A DNA stretch of 34,644 nt, from positions 1 to 34,644 of the forward strand of contig JBLHWU010000041.1 of assembly GCA_047629355.1 (NCBI GenBank), written 5' to 3'. The stretch is from CAYUNA01 sp047629355 (lineage in GTDB: Bacteria; Bacteroidota; Bacteroidia; Chitinophagales; Saprospiraceae). Shown piece after piece: positions 9,283-18,065 of this stretch. Positions within the stretch are counted from its first letter, which is position 1, and each line of letters starts with the position of its first letter. The notes beneath the pieces are model-generated. The model saw nothing but the letters and a program-made list of their open reading frames with translations, had not been told where the DNA came from and ran no database searches. Both the position numbers and the translations under genes were made by a program.

Positions 9283-9361
9283 GCGCGCAGCCTGCAGTAG
9301 CGCGGGTGGGGTATTGAGGGAGATAAAAGGTTTTTACAAATCCTTTTATCTCCCTCAAATG
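9283..9361 (+). repeat. Double-hairpin repeat, copy a
   Basis: A G+C-rich palindrome (GCGCGCAGCCTGCAGTAGCGCG) is followed by GGGTGGGGTATTGAGGGAG, which begins a perfect 17-bp stem (9314-9330 with 9342-9358). It lies between two minus-strand genes, downstream of the barrel gene at 9389 and upstream of waaA. It could act as a terminator, but its relatives lie in other gene contexts. Confidence 0.65.
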
Positions 9362-9368
9362 CCTCTTA

Positions 9369-9391
9369 TTTATTAAAGGGTAACAAGTCTA
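9369..9391 (-). repeat. Isolated end of a family 2 MITE supplying a stop codon
   Basis: All 23 bases are identical to the reverse complement of 159-181, the left end of family 2 copy 1. Its last three bases form the TAG stop of the barrel gene at 9389. No partner end lies nearby. Confidence 0.6.
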
Positions 9392-10165
9392 ATAAAAAAT
9401 CTCAGCAGCTTCCCCTTCAAAAAACAGCGGCAACGACCAATTGAAACGGAAGCTAATTAAGTTGTCTTTGCGGGTATCTTTCGAGTTTTCTGTTCGTGTT
9501 TGAAAGTCATAAGTCCGTCGATTTTTAGTAAATCCTTGTGTGAGTTCTAAGCCGAAAGAAAAGTTGATGCGTCGATTTTTAGTCATCATTTGATAGCCAA
9601 TAAATTCGGTGAACGCTAAGCCACCCGCCAATTTATCCCAACCTTGCTTGTAATCACCTGCGAGGATTGGTGCGAAGGATTGCGGGTCATCTTGCAACCT
9701 GATTTTGTGCTGTAAATATCCCGCACCGATGGTTACACGGAGTCCCGACCGAGAATTGTTCTTGCCGATGCTAAATAATTTTCCAATGTGTCCACCTGCA
9801 TACCATCCACGTTCTTTGAATTGAACATCTGAGGGCTCACCGATACCAGCATTGCCATAAACGACTCGTTCTCCTGATGCGAGTGTACGGCTGAGGTCTT
9901 GGACTAAATTGGTTTTGACCTCGTTACCAAAAAGGTAATTCAACTTTCCGCCTACGATGAAATTCTTACGGGTTAGAAAATCTACGCCGCCACCAACGTT
10001 GAAATTATTGCCAAATCTATCCACCAAATCCCCCGCAGGAATCTGGTAAGCATAGGTGATATTAATCATTAAAACGGGACCTTCATTGGTCCGTCCAGAC
10101 GAAATTTGCCCGTAGGATGCTGCCGTGAATAGCAGTCCTAAAATAATAGTTGTAAAAATTCGCAT
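9389..10165 (-). CDS. Predicted outer-membrane beta-barrel protein, function unknown
   Basis: A 258-residue protein with a clear signal peptide (MRIFTTIILGLLFTAASYGQ). It is rich in alternating polar/hydrophobic and aromatic strands, ends with an aromatic residue (EIFY), and contains barrel-like segments such as GWYAGGHIGKLFSIG and RINFSFGLELTQGF. I do not recognise a specific family. The barrel assignment rests on composition and strand pattern only. The final codons and the TAG stop overlap a MITE end, so the C-terminus may have been reset by a repeat insertion. Upstream, a large palindrome separates it from the Kazal lipoprotein gene. Confidence 0.65.
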   Translation of the reverse strand: MRIFTTIILGLLFTAASYGQISSGRTNEGPVLMINITYAYQIPAGDLVDRFGNNFNVGGGVDFLTRKNFIVGGKLNYLFGNEVKTNLVQDLSRTLASGERVVYGNAGIGEPSDVQFKERGWYAGGHIGKLFSIGKNNSRSGLRVTIGAGYLQHKIRLQDDPQSFAPILAGDYKQGWDKLAGGLAFTEFIGYQMMTKNRRINFSFGLELTQGFTKNRRTYDFQTRTENSKDTRKDNLISFRFNWSLPLFFEGEAAEIFY

Positions 10166-10178
10166 AGCTCTATTTATT

Positions 10179-10248
10179 AATGATTAATGGTTAGGAATTA
10201 ATGGTTAATGACGTGACATTAAACATTAACCCCTAACCATTAATCATT
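10179..10248. terminator. Large AT-rich palindrome between the Kazal and barrel genes
   Basis: A perfect 17-bp stem (AATGATTAATGGTTAGG at 10179-10195 with its complement at 10232-10248) encloses a further weaker stem. It lies 9 bases after the Kazal gene and 13 bases before the barrel start. Transcriptional termination or processing is plausible; no T tract is obvious. Confidence 0.45.
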
Positions 10249-10257
10249 TATTCAGTT

Positions 10258-11151
10258 TTATTTCTTGCAGGCGCCCTTCTTCCACGTTTTCACCCCTGCA
10301 TTTTTGGCGGCACAAATGTTGCCGTAAGTCTTGCCATCACAGCCACAAACGGGGTCCCAATTTTCGGGACAATCAACCTTTTTGACGCCATTCATATTCA
10401 CACAATCCTTGTCCGTATCACCGGGGCATTTACCCAAATTCCACTTGGTAATTCCTGCATTGCCTGCCAAGCTTTGGTTGTCGTACGTCTTGCCATCACA
10501 GCCACAAACATATTTGATTACGCGCAAAATTGGACGATAAGTACCAATTTTTTCGTGCTTTTGGCATTCGTGACAGTCACCGTAAGTATAGCGGGTAACG
10601 CCAGCTTTTTCCGCTTCGCATTCATTAGAATAGGTCTTGCCATCGCAGCCACAAACGGGGTTGAATTCGCGAGTACAAGCTTTCTTCGGGTCAATTTTTG
10701 AACGGTCAATACAGCTTTCTTTATCTGTTGGACAGATACCGTCCGTATATTTCAAAATACCTGCATTTTTTGCCAAACTTTCGTTATCGTAAGTCATACC
10801 ATTGCAACCACAAACGGGTTTCATAACGCGTAGAATTGGCTTATGCAAACCGATTAAAGAAGCATCTTGACACTCATGACATTTGCCTTTCGTTACGCGA
10901 CTAATGCCTTCTCTTTCTGCCAAACAACGGTTGCCAAAAGTTCGACTATCGCAACCACAAACAGGACGATATTCTTTAGTGCACGGCTTATTTGGGTCTT
11001 TTTTAGCTTTGTCAGCACAGACCGGTTTGTCAACGGTTGCAGTGGTTATTTCTACTTTTTCTTCTGTTTCTGTAGTCGTTTTGGTGGCATCGCAGGCAAA
11101 AAAGAAGCAGGCGAATAAAAGAGTGAGGATTAGATAAGTTGGTTGTTTCAT
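10258..11151 (-). CDS. Lipoprotein with five Kazal-type protease inhibitor-like modules
   Basis: Predicted lipoprotein of 297 residues, with a lipobox at FFAC and C20 as the lipidated cysteine. Five Kazal-like modules follow, each recognisable by VCGC-(D/N)-(G/S)-x-T-(Y/F)-x-N. Modules 1, 3 and 5 have the cysteine after the asparagine (GNRCLAE, SNECEAE, GNICAAK). Modules 2 and 4 have serine there (DNESLAK, DNQSLAG). Modules 2 and 4 also share the lead-in CHECQ...PILRV, so the protein looks like a duplicated two-module unit plus a final module. Kazal domains in characterised proteins block serine proteases with an exposed loop. The target here is unknown; protection of the cell surface from its own or foreign proteases is a guess. 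Confidence 0.85.
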   Translation of the reverse strand: MKQPTYLILTLLFACFFFACDATKTTTETEEKVEITTATVDKPVCADKAKKDPNKPCTKEYRPVCGCDSRTFGNRCLAEREGISRVTKGKCHECQDASLIGLHKPILRVMKPVCGCNGMTYDNESLAKNAGILKYTDGICPTDKESCIDRSKIDPKKACTREFNPVCGCDGKTYSNECEAEKAGVTRYTYGDCHECQKHEKIGTYRPILRVIKYVCGCDGKTYDNQSLAGNAGITKWNLGKCPGDTDKDCVNMNGVKKVDCPENWDPVCGCDGKTYGNICAAKNAGVKTWKKGACKK

Positions 11152-11196
11152 GTTTTTATTTTTAAAAATGAAAGTTTATAGTTGGTCGTTTGGCAG

Positions 11197-11859
11197 TCAT
11201 TCTGTCCATCGAATGCCAACTCGAATGCCACCATAAAATTGCGATAGCGAAGTATCTAAATCGTCTTTTGACAATTCAGAAGCCCTCTCTAATTCTTCGC
11301 GGGAAGCATTGGGTAGCCAAGTGAATTTAACTATTGGTGTGATGGTCAAAAAATCAGAAACTCCAATGTCAAATCCTGCGCCCAGTCCAAGACCAAAACT
11401 GAAATTTTTATCAGTTACATCGACATTTGGAGCGGTGAAATTACTGGTAAAATATGAAATTCCCGGACTGACTTGAATAAAAAATCCTTTTTCAAAGAAA
11501 TCTCCACCTTTTGAAAAAGTTGGGCAGTTGCAATCTCCTTCAAAGTCAAGCAAATAAAAGTTGGTATTTAAATAGAAATTAAGACTAGATATCTTCTCTT
11601 TTGCCAAACCAAAATCTTGGCTGTATTTTTCATAACTGACTTCTGGCAAAAACTCGACGCGCTTTTCATTAAATCGAAACCAGTAATCTATACCGACGTG
11701 AAATCCTCGATAATTGCCCGCATTAGATTCCGTTTCTGCATTTAAAAAATCAGTCCACTCGGAGGCATTCATGATTTTTACACCTGTATTTATGCCAAGT
11801 TGGGCACTGGTATTTTGAATTAAAAAAAAGAGGAATGATAAAATGAGTGTATTTTTCAT
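11197..11859 (-). CDS. Predicted outer-membrane beta-barrel protein (PorT/OMP_b-brl-like)
   Basis: A 220-residue protein with a signal peptide (MKNTLILSFLFFLIQNTSAQ). Its opening LGINTGVKIMNASEW and its later strands (FSFGLGLGAGFDIGVSDFLTITPIVKF, described here as one glycine/aromatic-rich hairpin region, and FYGGIRVGIRW at the end) are typical of small eight-stranded barrels of the PorT/outer-membrane beta-barrel families of Bacteroidota. A short insertion with FEGDCNCPTF carries a CxC pair. The function is unknown. The upstream region holds a family 1 MITE, which may carry or displace its promoter. Confidence 0.65.
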   Translation of the reverse strand: MKNTLILSFLFFLIQNTSAQLGINTGVKIMNASEWTDFLNAETESNAGNYRGFHVGIDYWFRFNEKRVEFLPEVSYEKYSQDFGLAKEKISSLNFYLNTNFYLLDFEGDCNCPTFSKGGDFFEKGFFIQVSPGISYFTSNFTAPNVDVTDKNFSFGLGLGAGFDIGVSDFLTITPIVKFTWLPNASREELERASELSKDDLDTSLSQFYGGIRVGIRWTE

Positions 11860-12315
11860 AAATTGAAATTAGACTTTTAGTGATGGTCGAAGAATTAGGT
11901 TCATCATTTAGCAGTATTTATTTTGGTCTTTTTCTTCACTTCGGTCGAAATGATAAAAGATGGTTTTTTTGGTATAGGCGTCACCTAACTTATTAATGAC
12001 TGTTTTAAAAGGACAAAATAAATACTTGATAAATGGCGGAGTTGGTTTTTGACCGTTACTTTTATAAGAAGATTTTTTTTTTTAGAAATTTGAAAATTGG
12101 CAGTGTGTAAAAATTCCAATATTCGAATGTCTAACAATCTTACAACAAATCTACCCCGAAAAACAGTTGATGTTCAATTTTTAAGCATTTAATTTAAATA
12201 ACATCCGACATTTCTTGCGAATGTTGAACAATTCTAAAACGAAATCCTTCCTATTTTATTAGCTTTACAATAAGGTTGATGTATCGCCATCTAACCAATC
12301 TAAAATCAGAAAAAT
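11860..12315. other. Divergent intergenic region with MITE copy C
   Basis: This spacer lies between the minus-strand barrel gene and the plus-strand CotH gene. The family 1 element at 11877-12061 fills its left part. The rest is AT-rich with no reading frame worth calling. A TAGCTTTA sequence near 12260 loosely resembles the TAnnTTTG box of Bacteroidota promoters and could serve the CotH gene, but the match is weak. Confidence 0.4.
11877..12061 (+). repeat. MITE-like element, family 1, copy C (diverged, longer)
   Basis: Terminal inverted repeats extend about 55 bases with mismatches: the left end TTAGTGATGGTCGAAG...TATTTATTTTGG faces a right end that reads from the complement AAGTAACGGTCAAAAA...TATTTATTTTGT. 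CCATTTA occurs near the right end as in copies A and B, but the interior is unrelated. It is therefore a longer subfamily sharing the tips. The half copy at 6092 belongs to the same subfamily. Confidence 0.65.
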
Positions 12316-15060
12316 ATGAGAATGAAGTTTTACTTTTCAATTTTTATCGTCACTTTGTTTGCGGCAGGTTTGCAAGCACAAGTGATTATCAACGAGTTTT
12401 CCGCTTCCAATTATACAGGTGTTCAGGACAATTTTGGGGAAACCGAAGATTGGGTGGAGTTGTACAATGCTGGTGCGAATACCGTCAATTTGGAAGGCTA
12501 TTGGCTGAGCGACAATATTGACAATCCTCTGAAATGGACATTTCCAGGAGGCGTGTCGATTGACCCAGGGGAACAGTTATTGATATTTTTATCAGACCGC
12601 GATTTAGTGGCTGGTGGAACCGTTCATGCTGGATTTAAATTGACTCAGGCTAAGCAAGAATGGATTGTTTTAACCGACCCAAGTGAAGTTTTATTGGATG
12701 CGATTCAATTGACGAATCCAACACAGGTTGACCATTCGCGGGGACGAGTAACGGATGGTGATGCGAGTTGGGGAATTTTTGTAAATCCAAGTGCAGGTGG
12801 CTCGAATGGTAATGCTTTTGAAGAATATGCAACTAAGCCAGTATTGAGTTTGGAAGCAGGTTTTTACACTGGTTCGGTGACCGTTGGTATGACGGCTGGA
12901 GCTGATGAAGATATTTATTATACAACGGATGGTTCTGAACCAACGCAGAGTTCGACGCAATACGTTAACCCGATTACGGTTTCGGAAGTACAAGTGGTGA
13001 AGGCAAGAGCGTACAGTACCAATGCGGTTGTGCCACCGAGTTTTACGGAAGCAAATACTTATTTTGTGGATGTAACGCACACGATTCCAGTGGTTTCGGT
13101 TGCGGGAACGGATTTGGCAGAATTGTTTGCTGGACAACAGTTTGACCCAATTGGTTCGTTTGAATTATTTGGCGAAGATCAGCAACTTTGGGACGAGGCT
13201 TATGGTGATTATAACAAGCACGGTAACGATAGTTGGGCATACCCGCAGCGTGGAGTGGATTACATTACGCGTGATGCAATGGGCTATACGAGTTCATTGA
13301 ATGCTGATATTTTCCCGACGCGTGACCGAGGTCGTTATCAACGATTGATGATAAAAGCGGCGGCAAATGACAATTATCCATTTGAAGATGGTGCGCACAT
13401 TCGAGATGGGTATGTGCACATGCTTTCGCAATATGCGGATATGGAAATGGATGAGCGGACTTGGGAGCCTTGCATTTTGTATTTGAATGGAGAATATTGG
13501 GGCGTGTATGAATTGCGAGAAAAAGTTGATGACCCAGATTACACCAATAAATACTTTAATCAAGGAGAGAAATGGTTGGATTTCCTCAAAACGTGGGGTG
13601 GTACTTGGGAAGAATATGGTAGCCGCGCGGAATGGGATAATTTGCATGATTTTATTACAAATAATAGCATGGCTGACCAAACAAATTATGACCAAGCGGC
13701 GAGTGAATTGAATATGACGAGTTTGGTAGATTATATGATTTTGAACACGCATGTGGTTTGTAAAGATTGGTTGAATTGGAATACAGCTTGGTGGCGTGGA
13801 AACAATCCTGAAGGCGAGGCGCAAAAATGGCGTTATGCACTTTGGGACATGGATGCTTCGTTTGGACACTATATTAATTATACGTCGATTCCGAATGATT
13901 CACCGCAGGCAGACCCTTGTGATAATGAAGTTTTACCACCGAACTCGGACCCAGAAGGACACGTTGACTTAATTACCTCTCTATTGGAAAGCGATGATTT
14001 TCATTCTTTATATGTGAACCGTTATGCAGATATGAATAACTCGTTTTTATCTTGCGATTACATGATATTCTTGTTGGATAGCATGATTTCTCGAATTCAA
14101 CCAGAGATGCAAGGGCAGATTGACCGGTGGGGTGGAAATTATGCAGAATGGGAAGGCAACGTACAAGAATTGCGAGACTTTATATTGAGTCGATGTGAGT
14201 TTATTGATACCGGAATTGTAGATTGCTATGATGTGGAAGGACCTTATGGTGTGACGGTGAATATCGTTCCAGATGATTCTCCAAATGCGGTTAAAGTGAA
14301 TACTTTTGTACCACAAGTTTATCCGTTTGAGGGTGATTACTTTGGGGGAACAACGCTATCTTTTGAAGCTGTTCCAGACCCAGAATGGGAATTAGACCAC
14401 TGGGAAGTGGATACCAATTCGTTCAATCCTGACCAATTTGCGCAGTTGATTGATTTGCAATTGGCGAATAATGGAGAAGTCATTACCGCGTTTTTCCGAC
14501 CAGTGGTTCCTTGTGCACCGCCGTTGGATTTGGCAATTACGCCGACTTTATCAACGATTGAATTGGAGTGGTCGGAGTTGGGGAATGCCTTGAGTTATGA
14601 GGTGAATTGGCGAGAAACTGATTCGATGGAAGATTGGGGTGTGGTATCGGTGATTGACCCGAGTTACACGATTCTTGGATTGGAATTGTGTACCGATTAT
14701 GATGTTCGCGTTCGGTCTATTTGTGAAAATGCATTAGGCGAATATTTAGAAGAAGAAATAAAAACTGGCTGTATTAATGGTACGGAAAACTTGGAAGCAG
14801 GTATTGCAGAAATCAACATTTTCCCAAATCCTTTCCGTGAAAAAGTTAGCATTGACTTCATTTTGGGTAGTGCCAATCGAGTTGAAATGAGCGTTTTTAA
14901 TGTGAGTGGAAAAGTGGTTGCGGCGCAAAATTTAGGGCAATTGGGCGTTGGACAGCACGTAATTGCTATTGGAAATGCAGCGGAGTGGGAAAGTGGCGTT
15001 TATTTTGTGCAGATTTTGACGGAGGAAGGAATGGTGACGCGACGGGTGGTGAAGCATTAA
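12316..15060 (+). CDS. Lamin-tail/CotH kinase family protein with T9SS sorting domain
   Basis: Secreted multidomain protein of 914 residues. After a signal peptide (MRMKFYFSIFIVTLFAAGLQAQ region) comes a lamin-tail domain (about 23-135; VIINEFSASNY, DWVELYN). A chitobiase-C-like strand set follows (about 180-250; YYTTDGSEPTQSST), then a CotH domain (about 265-620) with YLNGEYWGVYELREK and WDMDASFG. Next are a beta-rich repeat, an FN3-like domain (PPLDLAITPTLSTIELEW) and a T9SS type A sorting domain (IFPNPFREKVSIDF to the end). CotH proteins are atypical kinases in spore formers; in Bacteroidota the role is unknown, and the lamin-tail/CotH/T9SS combination is common among their surface or extracellular proteins. 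A strong terminator follows. Confidence 0.88.
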   Translation: MRMKFYFSIFIVTLFAAGLQAQVIINEFSASNYTGVQDNFGETEDWVELYNAGANTVNLEGYWLSDNIDNPLKWTFPGGVSIDPGEQLLIFLSDRDLVAGGTVHAGFKLTQAKQEWIVLTDPSEVLLDAIQLTNPTQVDHSRGRVTDGDASWGIFVNPSAGGSNGNAFEEYATKPVLSLEAGFYTGSVTVGMTAGADEDIYYTTDGSEPTQSSTQYVNPITVSEVQVVKARAYSTNAVVPPSFTEANTYFVDVTHTIPVVSVAGTDLAELFAGQQFDPIGSFELFGEDQQLWDEAYGDYNKHGNDSWAYPQRGVDYITRDAMGYTSSLNADIFPTRDRGRYQRLMIKAAANDNYPFEDGAHIRDGYVHMLSQYADMEMDERTWEPCILYLNGEYWGVYELREKVDDPDYTNKYFNQGEKWLDFLKTWGGTWEEYGSRAEWDNLHDFITNNSMADQTNYDQAASELNMTSLVDYMILNTHVVCKDWLNWNTAWWRGNNPEGEAQKWRYALWDMDASFGHYINYTSIPNDSPQADPCDNEVLPPNSDPEGHVDLITSLLESDDFHSLYVNRYADMNNSFLSCDYMIFLLDSMISRIQPEMQGQIDRWGGNYAEWEGNVQELRDFILSRCEFIDTGIVDCYDVEGPYGVTVNIVPDDSPNAVKVNTFVPQVYPFEGDYFGGTTLSFEAVPDPEWELDHWEVDTNSFNPDQFAQLIDLQLANNGEVITAFFRPVVPCAPPLDLAITPTLSTIELEWSELGNALSYEVNWRETDSMEDWGVVSVIDPSYTILGLELCTDYDVRVRSICENALGEYLEEEIKTGCINGTENLEAGIAEINIFPNPFREKVSIDFILGSANRVEMSVFNVSGKVVAAQNLGQLGVGQHVIAIGNAAEWESGVYFVQILTEEGMVTRRVVKH

Positions 15061-15103
15061 GACTGCGCATGGTTGATGGTGTATGGCTCATGGAGCTTGC
15101 GTT

Positions 15104-15148
15104 AAAAAAGACGACTTGGAGATTTGCTCTAAGTCGTCTTTTTTTTTA
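15104..15148 (+). terminator. Intrinsic terminator after the CotH gene
   Basis: A 12-bp stem (GACGACTTGGAG with CTCTAAGTCGTC) and a five-base loop are flanked by an A tract on the left and nine T residues on the right. The structure could also work on the minus strand. A second small hairpin, GGCGACTTTAGTCGCC, follows at 15151-15166. Confidence 0.85.
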
Positions 15149-15200
15149 GCGGCGACTTTAGTCGCCAAGCTGCCTTGAGAATAAACAGCTTAATTAATTG

Positions 15201-15350
15201 GTAAGTTCAAACTGATTTCAGAAGTTATTTAAACAGAGGGAGTTTGAGGGAGAAAAATTGGGTCTAAACCCATTTTTCTCCCTCAAAAGTCCCCTCCCCG
15301 TTGCCGCAGGCGACGGGCTAAGTGTGGTTCTGAAATGAGTTTGAACTTAC
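15201..15350 (-). repeat. Double-hairpin repeat, copy b, inside longer inverted arms
   Basis: The outer arms are 23-base inverted repeats with one mismatch (GTAAGTTCAAACT at 15201 and AGTTTGAACTTAC ending at 15350). Inside lie a long stem beginning TTTGAGGGAGAAAAAT (about 15243-15287) and a G+C-rich palindrome CCGTTGCCGCAGGCGACGGG (15299-15318). The order is reversed relative to copies a and c, so this copy is on the minus strand. It ends one base before the stop of the DUF4435 pseudogene. Confidence 0.7.
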
Positions 15351-15351
15351 G

Positions 15352-16422
15352 TTAATTGTTATCAGCAAATCCAGCTAAATAGGTTTCGATATCGCTTTGG
15401 ACTTTTTGAAATAGAAAGCAGTTGTCGAAAGTGGTATTTTTAGATAGTTTTTTGTTAACTTCTATACCAACTTTTCCTACTTGATTTTTATAATGTTTAC
15501 GCGCATTACTCTTTTCTACGTTTGATAAATTGAACGCGTTTATTTCAGCGATTCTTTCCTTTTTCAAATAAACGCAAAGCGGTCTTAGAAGCATCAAAAT
15601 AACGTTATCAAAAATAGTATGTCCTTGAATGAAAAGATAAGCATTTTTAGATTTCAAACCACACTCTTTTAAACTTTCAGCTAAAGTGGCAACTTCTGCG
15701 CTATAATTTGGAAATTCGGTTTCTAATGCAGTAATTTTAATAGCTACCTTTCCCTGAATTTCATTTAAAATAGCAGGTGTGAAATTGGCAATACTTGGGT
15801 CTTGCAATATTTTAATTTCATTACAAAAATCAGTGAGCGTAAAATGCGCATCTTCTCCTTTGCTGTAAAAAAGTAAGTTCCATAAAAATAAAGGATAAAC
15901 GGTTTTGGAATACAACTTTAGAAACGCATTAAAATCAATTTTTCGGTCATTTGTTGGAATATCTTGTAGCGTCGTATTGACGCAAACTTCATGTAAACTA
16001 TTCGAAAAGCATTTTAAATTTTCAATGGAATAAGCGTAGGTTTGAAAAATGAAATTATTATCATTTATCTTATTCGCGGTGGCTTGCTTTACCGCATTTT
16101 CATAATGATTTTGTAATAAATAATCCTAGTCGCTATCTACACAAATGAGCATATAACTACCCAATTCGCCTGTTACTGTATCAAATATCTCTTGACTGCG
16201 TTTCAAGGCTTGGAGCTTGCCTTTTGCTAACGAAGACTTCGATGGTAATTTAAATTCAAAAACAAATTCCTCATTTTCATAAGGTCGAAAAATGCTTCGT
16301 CAAAAAGCAATATCCTCATCACTTTCTACATAAACGACAATTGGATTGGGCTGAGAGTCAGGCAATAAATTAGCGTAGGCTTCAAAATAGTCGCTTTCGA
16401 GATAATCAGTAAAAGAGGACAT
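15352..16422 (-). pseudogene. DUF4435 (AriB/TOPRIM-like) pseudogene with two in-frame stops
   Basis: Reading the minus strand from ATG 16422 gives one continuous 356-codon frame interrupted only by TGA at codon 41 (16300-16302) and TAG at codon 99 (16126-16128). The context of the first stop, VYVESDEDIAF*RSIF, matches the family pattern with a tryptophan lost. The second stop follows ICVDSD, where family members continue with a residue before DYLL. The E and DxD residues of the TOPRIM-like site are still readable. DUF4435 is the AriB effector of the PARIS anti-phage system, activated by its AriA ATPase partner. The broken ATPase gene lies 6 bases upstream, which supports that origin. Expression of full-length protein is unlikely. 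Confidence 0.75.
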
Positions 16423-16428
16423 TGGCGG

Positions 16429-17317
16429 TCATTTTGGTTGTTTGACAGTAATATCTTCGACGTTAAAAACTTTATCCATCCAGCCATTCATAATCATAGC
16501 GGGAGAGTGGGTTGCGATAATTAATTGAACATTTGGATTCAGTTCACGGAGGAAACCGATTAGCTTTTTTTGCCATTCGATGTGAAGGGAAACTTCGGGT
16601 TCGTCCATGAAGAGTATGGATGGTTTTTGGTCTTGGACTAAGACGGTTAGGAGGATGACTAATAATTGCTTTTCTCCGGAGGAAAGGTGATAAGATTTAA
16701 TATCAATTTTATTGTTTAGCAAAAACGTTATTTCATTACTCTTACGATGAACTCTTTTATTTGTTTCTGAAAAGAGTTCATCTAAAATTGCTAAAAAGCG
16801 TTGCTGCGGATAGCGTATTTTTTCAAATTATTCTTGATGATTTCCACCATTTTCAAATATTTCATCTTTTTTCTTACTTAGATTTAGCTGGTAATCTACG
16901 TACTGTTTTTGAAGTTGATAAAGTTGCCAATCTAAGTCTGTGTTGACATTGTCATTCGAAAGTTTTTGTATTGCTTCCGCTTGAATGAGTTCGTTTTCGA
17001 AGGTATTGATAAAATCAATATTTACATTCCCCGCAATTTTAACATAAAATTTCTTGACTTCTTTTTTTTATGTTATCATTTATTTTAATACTTAACTGGT
17101 CATTGAACAACAAATTTAAGGATTCATAATTATCGTACTTTCTTTCATGAGATTTCCATGAAAAGAGAGAATGAATACTATTCAATATTGTCGATTTCCC
17201 ACTCCCATTAATCCCCGCCAAAACATTCACATCTGCATTCAATTCACATTCAATATCCAAATGTCCCCACAGTTTCGATATTTTGACTTTCTTGATATAT
17301 TTAATTTCCTCACTCAT
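16429..17317 (-). pseudogene. AAA/ABC-type ATPase (AriA-like) pseudogene, frameshift plus stop
   Basis: The minus-strand N-terminal part has a Walker A motif (GINGSGKST). The C-terminal part has the ABC signature (LSSGEKQ), Walker B (ILFMDEPEVSLH) and the switch histidine (ATHSP). The halves are joined by one reading frame if a single base is removed from the run of eight A (T at 17062-17069 on the plus strand); an in-frame TAA then remains at 16828-16830 (HQE*FEKIRY). The repaired protein would be about 295 residues. Together with the adjacent DUF4435 gene it matches the AriA-AriB layout of PARIS, although AriA as I recall it is longer. An OLD-like or other overcoming-lysogenisation-type ATPase pair is an alternative. 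Confidence 0.75.
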
Positions 17318-17477
17318 TATTCAGTTGTATTTCTTGCAAAGAAAGAGAGATTGTTCAATAAATGGTTTCAAACTGCTGATAACTTATTGATTGTCATAAA
17401 GAACCGAACGTTGAACCCTCTTGTTTATTTAATAAAATGCCGTTCACCCCCGTGTGCCGAAAACCGTCCACCGTCCC

Positions 17478-18020
17478 TCAATACTGCCACATATCCACAT
17501 ACTTACTAAACACCTTCGCCAAATTCTCCGCATCACTAATCCCTCGATGCTGCATCCCCGTGAATTCAAAGCCTTCATTTTCCACACAATACCGCAAACC
17601 ACGTGTTTTTCGCAAGCCTTTAATATCGTGGTATTGCTTTTTTAAATTCAAATGCGGCTGCACCCATTCGGAATCCATATTGTGTAAATCACAATCTTGA
17701 ATCAATATTTTTTTATCAAAAATACCCCAAGAACATAGCAAATATTCCTCATCCCAAATGTCAATCCAATCTTGAAAGGCTTCAATGACCTCAGGAAATT
17801 TAGGACTTCGATTCACATCCACCTGCGTAATGCTCGTCAAGTGCTTACAAAAAATAGATAGGGTAGGATGCACTACGGGGCGCACAAATTTGTTGAAAAT
17901 ATCCACGATTTCCCCATAGCGATTGAGCTTATAGGCACCAATCTCTATGGTTTCCTGCGCTTTGTTGGCAGGTCGCGGGTCCCAACAGGTCGCTTCGATG
18001 TCGTATATGATAAAGTGCAT
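17478..18020 (-). CDS. DEDDh 3'-5' exonuclease, KapD/ERI1-like
   Basis: A 180-residue exonuclease of the RNase T/DnaQ superfamily, using two metal ions to remove nucleotides from 3' ends. The five acidic/basic residues of the DEDDh class are visible: D7 and E9 (YDIEATCW), D102 (SWGIFDKKIL), H158 and D163 (QHRGISDAE). The opening motif and the TRGLRYCVENEGFEFTGMQHRG context resemble the KapD/ERI1-like subgroup, whose members often act on RNA. The substrate here is unknown. It starts at ATG 18020 and sits downstream of the ion channel gene on the same strand with a 45-base spacer. Confidence 0.85.
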   Translation of the reverse strand: MHFIIYDIEATCWDPRPANKAQETIEIGAYKLNRYGEIVDIFNKFVRPVVHPTLSIFCKHLTSITQVDVNRSPKFPEVIEAFQDWIDIWDEEYLLCSWGIFDKKILIQDCDLHNMDSEWVQPHLNLKKQYHDIKGLRKTRGLRYCVENEGFEFTGMQHRGISDAENLAKVFSKYVDMWQY

Positions 18021-18065
18021 TTATTAATGTTTAGGGATTAATGTTTAATGGGGGCAGCAACCCAT

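Noticed and set aside
10331..11137. Open frames on the plus strand opposite the Kazal lipoprotein
   Set aside because: The repeated Kazal modules produce repeated antisense frames; there is no independent motif.
12650..14928. Several antisense open frames inside the CotH gene
   Set aside because: They are shadows of a strongly supported gene, have no family motifs and are enriched in residues expected from reversed codon bias.
17440..17477. GTGTGCCG/ACCGTCCACCGTCC-like sequence resembling that near 23010-23035
   Set aside because: The shared blocks are short and without structure; they may be part of a dispersed repeat but two weak copies are not enough to call it.
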